DNA from: Bacillus haynesii
GTDB taxonomy: Bacteria > Bacillota > Bacilli > Bacillales > Bacillaceae
Direction of reading: 5' to 3'
Assembly: GCF_001969855.1 (NCBI RefSeq)
Contig: NZ_MRBL01000018.1
Coordinates: 62,001-126,000 of the forward strand
DNA length: 64,000 nucleotides
The notes under the pieces are model-generated. The model saw only the letters and a list, made by a program, of their open reading frames with translations, had not been told where the DNA came from and made no database searches. Positions 56,465 through 64,000 of this stretch are shown here, in pieces (the first letter of the stretch is position 1; every line of letters starts with the position of its first letter). A program made the position numbers and the translations under genes.

Positions 56465-58087
56465 TTATCCTATCTCCTTTTGTTGACTTGCTGAAGGGTC
56501 GGGCAGGTGAAGGCGCTTCTGAACGAGCGATCTTCCCTTTCCGGTCGCTGCCTTTCCAATTGAAGCCGCAAGCATGATCACGCTTAGCCAGAGCAGTATC
56601 GTAAACAAATCGTGATATGCGCCAAGGGCTGAAGCTTTTCTGGCATTCGCAACAATCGTATAGGCCGCCATGTTTTTCGCATCCCCAAGAGAAAGCCCGC
56701 TGCTGACAAAATCACGAATCATGTTTGACAATTCCAGCTGAATTTCAGGATCAGCTTCACTGATATGTCCCCTTATCGTCTCGTAGTGCACTGCATTCTT
56801 CATTGAAGCAAACCAGCCGATCACCGGTGCAGCCCAGGCACCGGCGAAATTGCGGATAAAATGAAGCGAAACCGAGCGTTTTGAAGCTTGGTGAATATCT
56901 CCGGCAAGCGCCGTGCCCAGCGCTCCCGATACCAATACCATGCTGACGCCGCTGCCCAGTAAAACAGCATGAAGATATAACGACTCCATCGAAACACCGG
57001 GTTGAACCGATCTCCATTCCATACCGACGATGATCATTTCCAAAGCGCCGATACAGCCGAGCAATCCGGCGCCAAAATGATCATACAAAAGCGTGCTGAG
57101 CACGGCTGTAGCTAAAATCCCTGCGAAAAAGCACATATAAAAGCGTGTCATGCTTTCAAAAGAAGCATCTGCAATGTTTTCCAAAAATCCGTTTATCCCG
57201 GCAAGAGAAACAATGAGTGCAATGTGCGAAGCAACGGCCATGACTGTCCCGGAAACAGCTTTTGCGGACCACAGCGAACGAAACGGCACAAGAGGTTCCC
57301 GGGCGCGCAAGTCTGTGATGACAAACAACGCCAAAATGATGAATCCGGCCAAAAAGAACGGCCACACATAAAAAGAGTGAACACCCGTCTTCTGCAAATT
57401 GATAAGCGGCACCGCCAACACAATCATGAGCAATGAGAGCATAAATACACCCGTCTTATCAATCGAATGATGCTCCCGTTCATCCACTGCTTGTTTCGGC
57501 AAAGAAAAGAAGCCGATCACAAGGCAAAGGACAGGCGAACAAATATTTAATATAAACACCCAGCGCCATGCATCCGCGCTCAATGACAGGGAACCAAAAA
57601 CCGCCCCGACGGCAGAGGCGCCGAACAATCCGCTAATAACGAAAAACAAAAACAAATTGCTGACCTTGTTGGGAAACGAAATCAATTTAACAGGAAGAAT
57701 CGTCAAAAATAACATCCCGGCGCTTAATCCCTGTGTCACCCTTCCGATAAGAAGCGAAATCAAGCCTGTTGAAAATGCATCAATCAGTGAACCGCATAAA
57801 AATAAAGTGATGAGGGTCAGGTAGCTGTTCCGAATCCCGAATCTCCTTGAAAATATACGTCCAAGCGGAACACCGAGAGCAAAAGCAAGGTTTGTCAAAA
57901 TAGACGGAATTCGCATATCGTCCGGTGACAAATGAAGTCCGTTTTGAATGACGGCTTGGCTCAGCGTATAGGAAAGATTGAGAAAATATTGCGGCCCAAT
58001 AGCCAGTATCGTTAAAACCGAAATGATCAAATATTTCGGAATGCCCATTTTTTTAGAGCTTTGAATCGTCACATCGGATTGACTCAA
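56465..58087 (-). CDS. MFS drug exporter, DHA2/EmrB type (14 helices)
   Basis: A 540-residue major-facilitator transporter. About 14 hydrophobic segments and motifs near GVPLGRIFSRRFGIR (motif A region) and a motif C-like Gly-rich helix place it in the drug:H+ antiporter-2 group. The start is TTG at 58087 preceded by AAAGGAGG. With the EmrA-like protein it forms a two-gene exporter, expressed from a promoter overlapping a probable MarR operator. Likely substrates are hydrophobic toxins or lipophilic acids; this is inference. Confidence 0.88.
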   Translation of the reverse strand: MSQSDVTIQSSKKMGIPKYLIISVLTILAIGPQYFLNLSYTLSQAVIQNGLHLSPDDMRIPSILTNLAFALGVPLGRIFSRRFGIRNSYLTLITLFLCGSLIDAFSTGLISLLIGRVTQGLSAGMLFLTILPVKLISFPNKVSNLFLFFVISGLFGASAVGAVFGSLSLSADAWRWVFILNICSPVLCLVIGFFSLPKQAVDEREHHSIDKTGVFMLSLLMIVLAVPLINLQKTGVHSFYVWPFFLAGFIILALFVITDLRAREPLVPFRSLWSAKAVSGTVMAVASHIALIVSLAGINGFLENIADASFESMTRFYMCFFAGILATAVLSTLLYDHFGAGLLGCIGALEMIIVGMEWRSVQPGVSMESLYLHAVLLGSGVSMVLVSGALGTALAGDIHQASKRSVSLHFIRNFAGAWAAPVIGWFASMKNAVHYETIRGHISEADPEIQLELSNMIRDFVSSGLSLGDAKNMAAYTIVANARKASALGAYHDLFTILLWLSVIMLAASIGKAATGKGRSLVQKRLHLPDPSASQQKEIG

Positions 58088-58123
58088 AAGTGCTCCTCCT
58101 TTCGGTTAATATATTTCATATTA

Positions 58124-58173
58124 CAAGTTGTATTATGCAAGTTATATTATACATCCTTCTTTCAATAAATCAA
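58124..58173 (-). promoter_or_regulatory. Efflux operon promoter with tandem operator
   Basis: Minus strand TTGATT (58168-58173), 16 nt, TATAAT (58146-58151). On the plus strand two adjacent 14-mers, CAAGTTGTATTATG (58124-58137) and CAAGTTATATTATA (58138-58151), agree at 12 of 14 positions, and TTGTATTATGCAA (58128-58140) is a near-dyad of the TTGN7CAA kind seen for MarR proteins. The repeats cover the -10. Confidence 0.6.
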
Positions 58174-58183
58174 CTGATTCAAA

Positions 58184-58219
58184 AGAAAAAGGCTGATGAT
58201 CGTCTGACCAACAGCCTTT
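58184..58219 (-). terminator. Terminator of the marR-type gene
   Basis: Minus strand AAAGGCTG / CAGCCTTT with a 16-nt loop, then TTCTTTT. It separates the regulator from the efflux pair. Confidence 0.75.
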
Positions 58220-58225
58220 AGCCAA

Positions 58226-58654
58226 TTATTTGCTCCACTTTTTAAAATCCTGATTCAGTCTGATCAAATGAGTTTCCAACGTGTTCAGTTCTTCTTTTGT
58301 CCAATCTTGAAGAACCTCCGTGTATACATGATAGCGGGCCTTTTGCACTTTTTTCAGAGTATCAATGCCCTCCGAAGTCATTTCCACAAGGCTGATCCGG
58401 CCGTTGTTAGGGTCAGGAAAACGCCTGATGAGCTTTTTCCGTTCCAAAGCTGAAACCTGTCTGCTTGCTGTCGAAAGATTCAGCATTAAAGTTTCAGCCA
58501 GCGAGTTGATGGCAAGAGGACTTTGCTTATCAAGCTCGCTTAACAGCAGATATTCCGAGCGGTCCAGACTCCCAAACCGCGGACTGTAGGCCGTCGTCAG
58601 ACGGACTAAAAGCGCGATTTCCTTCTCGATGTTTCGGAGTGAGTCATGCCCCAA
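58226..58654 (-). CDS. MarR-family transcriptional regulator
   Basis: A 142-residue winged-helix repressor: DNA-binding core about residues 50-100 (LAETLMLNLSTASRQVSALERKKLIRR, then the wing FPDPNNGRISLVEMT). No Cys is present, so a thiol-based redox switch is unlikely; a small-molecule ligand is more probable. The start is TTG at 58654 with GGGGGG 8 nt upstream. It begins 24 nt after the acyl-CoA synthetase stop, so it is probably cotranscribed with it, and lies directly before the efflux genes it is likely to control. Confidence 0.87.
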   Translation of the reverse strand: MGHDSLRNIEKEIALLVRLTTAYSPRFGSLDRSEYLLLSELDKQSPLAINSLAETLMLNLSTASRQVSALERKKLIRRFPDPNNGRISLVEMTSEGIDTLKKVQKARYHVYTEVLQDWTKEELNTLETHLIRLNQDFKKWSK

Positions 58655-58678
58655 CGGATATTCCCCCCTCTTCTGTGG

Positions 58679-60268
58679 TTATTCAGCTTTCGTTTTAAGT
58701 GCGATTTCCCGTTGTCTTAGTTCAAAGCGCTTGATTTTCGCCGAAGGCGTTTTCGGCAGTTCTTCGATGAATTCTATCTCCCGGGGGTATTTATAAGGGG
58801 CCGTCATGGCTTTCACATGATTTTGTAATTCCTTTGTCAGGTGTTCATTCCCGCGAGATCGGTCCTTTAGGACAACATATGCTTTCACGATCGATCCCCT
58901 GATTTCATCAGGGCTTGCCACAACAGCACATTCTTTGACCTCAGGATGCTTGATCAGCGCATCTTCAACTTCAAACGGGCCAATTGTATACCCTGAGCTG
59001 ATGATCACATCGTCATTGCGGCTTTCAAACCAGAAATAGCCGTCTTCATCCTTTCGCGCCTTATCCCCTGTTATAAAGTAATCCCCTCTTCTTTGGCGGA
59101 GGGTTCGTTCTTGATCTTTGTAATATTCTTTAAAGAGAGCCGGCGTGCTTAAGTGGACGGCGATATCGCCCGTTACGCCCGGCGGACAGCTCTTTCCATT
59201 CCCGTCTATAATATCAACCAAGTTTCCAGGCGTCGGTTTCCCCATGCTTCCAGGCTTGATTTTCATTCCTTTTAAGATCCCCACCAACAGCGTGCTTTCC
59301 GTTTGTCCGTATCCGTCCCTCACAGCAATATGAAAATGCTTTTTAAATGTATCAATGACTTCCCTGTTCAACGGCTCCCCGGCCGAAACAGCGCTGTGCA
59401 GAGAAGACAGGTCAAAGCGGGACAAATCATTGACTTTCGCCATGAACCGATACTCTGTCGGCGTACAGCACAGCACATTGACTTGATGGCGCTCAATCAG
59501 CCGCAAATACGTTTCCGGCGTGAATTTTCCATGATAGATAAAGCCTGTTGCGCCACTGCCGAGCACTGCTAAAAACGGGCTCCACACCCATTTTTGCCAG
59601 CCCGGCCCTGCTGTCGCCCAGACGAGATCCCCTTCCGAAATATCAAGCCATGCGGAAGCTGTCGTTCTTAAGTGAGCATAAGCCCAGCCGTGTGTATGTA
59701 CAACTCCTTTTGGCTGACCGGTCGTGCCGGATGTGTAAGATAAAAATGCGATGTCATCGCGTGAGGTATCAGCCGCTTGAAAATCCGTCACAACGGCCTG
59801 ATCCATTTCTTCGAGCAGGTTGATCCACCCTTCACTGCTTTCTCCGACGGCAAATAACGACAGTTCATCTTTTGAATGAACATCTAGAAAAGCACCAAGA
59901 AATGCTGAATATACGACGGCTCCTTTGACGCCGGCATGCTTGATCCTGTAATCCAAGTCTTTCGCCCGGAGCATTTCGGAACATGGGATGACCACCATTC
60001 CAGCTTTTAAAATGGCCATGTATACGGCATACGTCTCCGGTATCCGCGGCATCATCACAATAAGCTTGTCACCTTTTTTCAGTCCAGAACGGGTCAATAT
60101 GCTGCCGATTTTGTAAGCCTTTTCAATTAGTTTTTCATAGGTCCATGACACTTGACGCCCTGATTCATCTTCCCAGATCAATGCGGTTTTATCGCGGGAA
60201 GATTTAAATTTTTCAATTTCATCAACCGCATTATACGTTTCCGGCGCAATCAAATCTTCTCTTCTCAA
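58679..60268 (-). CDS. ytcI: AMP-forming acyl-CoA synthetase YtcI
   Basis: ANL-superfamily ligase activating a fatty or short-chain acid to acyl-CoA. Motifs: P-loop-like YTSGTTGQPKGVVHTH, DGYGQTES, the hinge GDKARKDEDGYFWFESRNDDVI and a C-terminal catalytic Lys in PSAKIKR. The start is uncertain; a TTG at 60268 (GGAG 9 nt upstream) gives 529 residues and the MRREDLIAPE start recalled from B. subtilis YtcI, whereas upstream ATGs lie in a TATAAT-containing promoter-like stretch. The next gene is a MarR regulator. Confidence 0.88.
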   Translation of the reverse strand: MRREDLIAPETYNAVDEIEKFKSSRDKTALIWEDESGRQVSWTYEKLIEKAYKIGSILTRSGLKKGDKLIVMMPRIPETYAVYMAILKAGMVVIPCSEMLRAKDLDYRIKHAGVKGAVVYSAFLGAFLDVHSKDELSLFAVGESSEGWINLLEEMDQAVVTDFQAADTSRDDIAFLSYTSGTTGQPKGVVHTHGWAYAHLRTTASAWLDISEGDLVWATAGPGWQKWVWSPFLAVLGSGATGFIYHGKFTPETYLRLIERHQVNVLCCTPTEYRFMAKVNDLSRFDLSSLHSAVSAGEPLNREVIDTFKKHFHIAVRDGYGQTESTLLVGILKGMKIKPGSMGKPTPGNLVDIIDGNGKSCPPGVTGDIAVHLSTPALFKEYYKDQERTLRQRRGDYFITGDKARKDEDGYFWFESRNDDVIISSGYTIGPFEVEDALIKHPEVKECAVVASPDEIRGSIVKAYVVLKDRSRGNEHLTKELQNHVKAMTAPYKYPREIEFIEELPKTPSAKIKRFELRQREIALKTKAE

Positions 60269-60357
60269 CCCTTCCATCTCCTTGTCTTGTGCCATCTTTT
60301 TATTATACATAATCCTTTCATACAATTGTATTCCGAAATGCCTATTTTGCAGAACAT

Positions 60358-60384
60358 AAAAAAGAGTGGGGATTAACCCCACCC
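60358..60384 (-). terminator. Terminator of sspA
   Basis: Minus strand GTGGGG / CCCCAC with a 5-nt loop followed by a T-run. Confidence 0.88.
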
Positions 60385-60409
60385 ATTATCCATTGCTTTT
60401 TAATTTTAA

Positions 60410-60622
60410 TTATTGTTGTGTTCCACCCATTTGCTGTTGAGCGAAAGAAACTAAACGCTTAGTGATTTCTCCTCCAACTGAACCGTTTGCACGAGAAGTA
60501 GTTTCTGCTCCAAGGTTAACGCCAAATTCAGAAGCGATTTCGAATTTCATTTGGTCGATAGCTTGAGCAGCACCAGGAACCAATAGTTGGTTAGAACTGC
60601 TTTGTCTGTTGTTTTGAGCCAT
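60410..60622 (-). CDS. sspA: Alpha/beta-type small acid-soluble spore protein SspA
   Basis: DNA-coating protein of the spore core, protecting against UV and heat. The 70 residues carry the GPR cleavage site FE-IASEFGV and the conserved [16 protein letters not shown] helix. AAGGAGG precedes the ATG by about 9 nt. Forespore sigma-G control is expected; I could not define its promoter with confidence. Monocistronic. Confidence 0.97.
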   Translation of the reverse strand: MAQNNRQSSSNQLLVPGAAQAIDQMKFEIASEFGVNLGAETTSRANGSVGGEITKRLVSFAQQQMGGTQQ

Positions 60623-60731
60623 GTGTTCTCACCTCCTTGTGAGTATAGATTGTGTAAAAACACATGACTTCATACAAAGAATGTTTGGTAATTGTATGCA
60701 AAAACAGACAAAGGCATTTTAATGAATTCCT

Positions 60732-61937
60732 TTAGAAAAAGTCCGCAAATTGATCTTTCGTGTCCGCTTTGCTGCTCAAAACAATCGTTTCCGTGTTTTC
60801 CACAGCTTCGTTGATGAGCAGTTCGAAATCTGTGTAGCTTTCAAAGTGTTCGATTTTTTCTTTTTTCGGACGCGTTTTCGGCGCAGAAGGCGTAAAGATC
60901 GTGCAGCAGTCTTCGTACGGACGTATGCTGATATCGTACGTATCGATTTCCTTCGCTTTTTCGATGATTTCCGTCTTATCCATGCCGATTAGAGGGCGCA
61001 AAACCGGCGTGCTCGTGACCGCGTTGATGGCATACATGCTTTCAAGCGTCTGGCTTGCCACCTGGCCGAGGCTTTCCCCTGTAAAGATCGCAAGCGCGTT
61101 ATGGCGTTCGCGCAGTTTGTCGGCGATCTGCAACATCAGTCTTCTCGTCGCCGTCATGGAATAGTTCTCGGGAATCTGCTTTTGAATGAGCTCTTGGGTT
61201 TTTGTAAACGGAACGATATGAAGCTTGATGTCTCCGCCAAAAGCTGTAAGCCGCTTAGTGAGATCGATCACTTTTTGCTTGGCCCGCTCGCTTGTATATG
61301 GCGGGCTGAAAAAGTGAACAGCTTCGATTTCGAGCCCGCGCTTCATGGCATAGAACCCGGCAACAGGGCTGTCGATTCCGCCGGATATCATAAGCATCGC
61401 TTTTCCTCCGCTTCCGACCGGCAGTCCGCCCGCACCTTTTTCATCCCGGAATGTCAAATACGTGGCATCTTCCCGAATTTCGATCCGCAAATGGATGTCC
61501 GGGGAATGAACGTCAACGGTAAGATCATCGGTGTTGCGCAAAATGTGTCCGCCGATTTCGGCATTCATCTCATTTGTGTTTAATTCAAACTGCTTATAAG
61601 CCCTTTTCGTCGATACTTTAAAGGTATCTCCGGGCTTGTATTGTTCTTGAACAGACGCGAGCGCTGTCTCTTTAATGCTTTCCAGATCTGTCCGGCACTT
61701 CACGGCAAGACTGAACGATTGGATGCCGAAAACGTGTTTCAGACGGGCCATTACAGCTTCCGCGTCTTCTCCGTTTAATACGAGCGTCATTCTGTCGCGT
61801 GTTGATTCATAACGGACCTTGCGGAAATCGCGCAAGACCATTTTGATATTTCTTTTCAGGCGATCGACAAAAAGCTTTCTGTTCTTTCCTTTTGTTGAAA
61901 TTTCGCCAAATCTGATTAAAATGTAGTCCTCTTTCAT
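60732..61937 (-). CDS. thiI: tRNA 4-thiouridine synthase / thiamine sulfurtransferase ThiI
   Basis: Adenylates tRNA U8 and transfers sulfur to give 4-thiouridine. The N-terminal NFLD and THUMP domain (about 1-165) precedes the PP-loop MLMISGGIDSPVAGFYAMKRG. At 401 residues it lacks the C-terminal rhodanese domain of E. coli ThiI, so sulfur must come directly from a dedicated desulfurase, NifZ, encoded 7 nt upstream. The order nifZ-thiI matches B. subtilis. Confidence 0.96.
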   Translation of the reverse strand: MKEDYILIRFGEISTKGKNRKLFVDRLKRNIKMVLRDFRKVRYESTRDRMTLVLNGEDAEAVMARLKHVFGIQSFSLAVKCRTDLESIKETALASVQEQYKPGDTFKVSTKRAYKQFELNTNEMNAEIGGHILRNTDDLTVDVHSPDIHLRIEIREDATYLTFRDEKGAGGLPVGSGGKAMLMISGGIDSPVAGFYAMKRGLEIEAVHFFSPPYTSERAKQKVIDLTKRLTAFGGDIKLHIVPFTKTQELIQKQIPENYSMTATRRLMLQIADKLRERHNALAIFTGESLGQVASQTLESMYAINAVTSTPVLRPLIGMDKTEIIEKAKEIDTYDISIRPYEDCCTIFTPSAPKTRPKKEKIEHFESYTDFELLINEAVENTETIVLSSKADTKDQFADFF

Positions 61938-61944
61938 TGTGCCT

Positions 61945-63090
61945 CTACCTCATAATTCCTTTTAGTTTGTGTAAACTTTCTTTTAAGGCCGTCATAAACG
62001 GGCCGACAAGCTCCTGATTATCCCGGTACGTCATGCTGATTCTGATGCTGCTTGCGGCTGCATCTTCACCTTTTCCCATTGCTAAAAGCACCTTGCTCGG
62101 CTTATGCTGTTTTGAAGAGCATGCTGATGTCGTCGATACGAAAATATCCCGCTCTTCTAGCATATGCAAAAGGACCTCAGCCTTCAATCCCGGCACGGAA
62201 AAATTGATGATATGCGGCGCGCTGTTTTCTTCCGGCGTATTTAATATAACACCTTTTAGCTCTTTTAGCTCCTTGATAAAAGCCGATTTTGCCGCCTTTA
62301 TTTCTTCTATATTATGGTTATAATCCTGTTTTGACATATTGATCGCTTTTGCAAGCGTAACGGCGCCGGCGGTATTTTCAGTTCCGGCACGCCTGTTGTT
62401 CTGCTGTTCTCCTCCAGAAATCAAAGGAAAAAGCGAGATCCGTTCGTTCAGAATGAGCGCCCCTGTTCCTTTTAAGCCGTGAAACTTGTGGCCCGATATC
62501 GTACAAAGGTCAATGTCTGCACCGGAGATGTCCAGCGGAACCTTGTTAATGCCCTGAACGTGATCAACGTGAAAGTATGCCCTTGTGTTTTCTTTCACGA
62601 TTTTGCCGATGTCTTCCACAGGCTGGATGACGCCTGTTTCATTGTTGACGTGCATGATGCTCACCAGAATCGTGTCTTTGCGGAACGCTTGTTTCAAGTC
62701 TTCAAGCGAAACAAATCCGCGGCCGTCGACAGGAAGATATGTAACCTCAAAGCCGAAGGCCGTCTTCAGCTGCTCCAAGGATTCCGTCACAGACGGGTGT
62801 TCAATGGAGGAAGCAATGATATGCTTTCCTTTTTGCGCATGTGCCAAAGCAATGCCTTTAAGGGCCATGTTATTGGCTTCTGAAGCGCCGGACGTAAACA
62901 CGATATCATGATTTTTTAGCGAAAGCGCCGTTTTGATCTGTTTCCGCGCTTCAGAAAGCAATTGATCCGCTTCAATACCGTGGCGGTGCAGTGACGACGG
63001 ATTGCCGAAGAAGCGCTGATTTACTTGTTCATAAATTTGTAATAATTCAGGATATGGTTTTGTTGTTGAACTATTATCAAGATAAATCAT
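61945..63090 (-). CDS. nifZ: Cysteine desulfurase NifZ (ThiI partner)
   Basis: PLP enzyme releasing sulfur from cysteine for ThiI. The PLP-lysine motif is [14 protein letters not shown], the active-site Cys lies in [15 protein letters not shown], and the N-terminal [17 protein letters not shown] is typical of the NifS/IscS class. It has 381 residues, with AAAGGAG upstream of the ATG. It is the promoter-proximal gene of nifZ-thiI. Confidence 0.95.
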   Translation of the reverse strand: MIYLDNSSTTKPYPELLQIYEQVNQRFFGNPSSLHRHGIEADQLLSEARKQIKTALSLKNHDIVFTSGASEANNMALKGIALAHAQKGKHIIASSIEHPSVTESLEQLKTAFGFEVTYLPVDGRGFVSLEDLKQAFRKDTILVSIMHVNNETGVIQPVEDIGKIVKENTRAYFHVDHVQGINKVPLDISGADIDLCTISGHKFHGLKGTGALILNERISLFPLISGGEQQNNRRAGTENTAGAVTLAKAINMSKQDYNHNIEEIKAAKSAFIKELKELKGVILNTPEENSAPHIINFSVPGLKAEVLLHMLEERDIFVSTTSACSSKQHKPSKVLLAMGKGEDAAASSIRISMTYRDNQELVGPFMTALKESLHKLKGIMR

Positions 63091-63176
63091 GATCTACTCC
63101 TTTAAAAATGAACGTTCTTTTTCATGACTGTATATGTTATCATATCAACTTGTAATTGAAAATTAAAAATAAATGT

Positions 63177-63204
63177 TTGACTTCTCTGATTTTTAAAATA
63201 TAAT
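63177..63204 (+). promoter_or_regulatory. Sigma-A promoter of brnQ/braB
   Basis: TTGACT, 16 nt, TATAAT. Confidence 0.75.
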
Positions 63205-63242
63205 AGTCTTTGGACTTTTGTCATATTATATCACGAAAATAA

Positions 63243-63257
63243 ATTGACAGAAAATTT
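63243..63257. promoter_or_regulatory. CodY-like box upstream of brnQ/braB
   Basis: AATTGACAGAAAATT matches 13 of 15 positions of the CodY motif AATTTTCWGAAAATT and lies in the transcribed leader, fitting repression when branched-chain amino acids and GTP are plentiful. Confidence 0.6.
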
Positions 63258-63286
63258 AAACAAAACCATCAGGAGGTTCTTTTTAA

Positions 63287-64000
63287 TGAAAACTTCACTA
63301 TCCGCTAAGGAAACGACGGCGATTGGGCTTATGCTGTTCGCCCTCTTTTTCGGAGCGGGAAATATGATTTTTCCTCCCCAGCTAGGTCAAGCTGCCGGAG
63401 AGAATGTCTGGCCGGCTATCATCGGATTCCTGCTGACAGGCGTCGGCCTTCCGTTGCTAGGCGTCATCGCAGTTGCTCTAAAAGGGAGTGCAAAAGGCCT
63501 AGCTGACAAAGCCCATCCGGTCTTCGGCACGATATTAATCGTCAGCATTTATTTAACGATCGGACCTTTGTTTGCCATTCCGAGGACAGGAAACGTTTCA
63601 TACGTCATAGCGGTTGAGCCGTTTTTAGGAAAACATTCATCAAGTCTTTATCTGTTTATCTTTACCCTGATATTTTTCGGGATCACTTATTTCTTGGCTT
63701 TAAACCCAAGCAAACTTGTTGACCGTATCGGTAAAATTTTAACACCGATATTATTGACTGTAATCGCAATATTAGTCATCAAAGCGTTTATCACCCCGAT
63801 GGGCAGCATCGGATCTGTGTCAGAAGCCTATCAATCCACTCCTCTGTTTGTCGGATTTTTAGAAGGGTACAAAACGATGGATGCGATCGCTTCAATCGTA
63901 TTTGGAATTGTCGTCATTACGGCGATTAAAGACCGCGGCGTCACAAATCCAAAGTCAATCGCCGCTTCATGCATCAAAGCGGGAATAGTCGCTGCAGTCG
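63287..64000 (+). CDS. braB: Branched-chain amino acid:cation carrier (BrnQ/BraB), N-terminal part
   Basis: LIVCS-family permease importing isoleucine, leucine and valine. Only 238 codons are present; the frame is open at the window end. The family signature FFGAGNMIFPPQLGQAAGENVWPA is near residues 22-45, and about six hydrophobic segments are already visible. CAGGAGG precedes the ATG by about 8 nt. The position beside nifZ-thiI is that of braB in B. subtilis. Confidence 0.93.

Noticed and set aside
60623-60731. Sigma-G promoter of sspA
   Set aside because: A TGCATA could be the -35 but no properly spaced -10 was found, so the site was not annotated even though sigma-G control is expected for the family.

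Overview
The window looks like chromosome from a Bacillus of the licheniformis group (B. licheniformis, B. paralicheniformis or a close relative). Almost every core gene matches, in order and predicted length, the B. subtilis segment lytS-ysaA-thrS ... thiI-nifZ-braB. Several loci are absent from that backbone as I know it: a pectate lyase with a lectin-like domain, a GH16 lichenase in an AT-rich pocket, an EmrAB/MarR efflux set, a padR gene away from padC, and a small lone membrane protein. Identifications rest on recalled family sequences and visible motifs; no database search was run.

Layout. 0-9 kb: start of lytS (cut by the window edge), a small membrane protein, ysaA, thrS with a T-box leader, ytxC-ytxB, and the replication cluster nrdR-dnaB-dnaI. 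9-13 kb: a small cytosolic protein, speD with a structured leader, gapB with a CcpN-type box, and the secreted pectate lyase. 13-18 kb: the repair group polA-mutM-ytaF-coaE. 18-24.4 kb: phoPR, then the TCA genes citZ-icd-mdh. 24.4-26.3 kb: AT-rich, gene-poor stretch with the lichenase. 26.3-35.2 kb: ytwI, ytvI, fxsA, then the glycolysis/lipid/malate block pfkA-pyk, accDA, ytsJ. 35.3-45.3 kb: dnaE, the ytrH-ytrI sporulation pair with a clear sigma-E promoter, a 59-residue ytzJ-like gene, nrnA, ytpI, ytoI, padR, ytkL, ytkK, ytzD. 45.4-54.8 kb: argGH with ARG boxes, moaB, ackA with a cre site, ytxK, tpx, ytfI-ytfJ, yteJ-sppA. 55-64 kb: a second NAD kinase, the efflux locus, ytcI, sspA, thiI-nifZ and the start of a branched-chain amino-acid carrier with a CodY-like box.

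The regulatory picture is coherent: carbon-source signals (cre-like sites at phoPR, citZ, ackA and the lichenase; CcpN box at gapB), nitrogen and amino-acid signals (CodY-like box at brnQ, ARG boxes at argGH, T-box at thrS), and sporulation (ytrHI, ytfIJ, sspA, ytxC, ytaF). Most transcription runs on the minus strand, with short plus-strand units separated by strong, often bidirectional terminators.

I found no mobile element with a transposase, no CRISPR array, no rRNA or tRNA gene and no clear new multi-gene system. The best leads are the structured speD leader, the hairpin cluster between fxsA and pyk, the lichenase pocket, and the efflux locus with a tandem operator.
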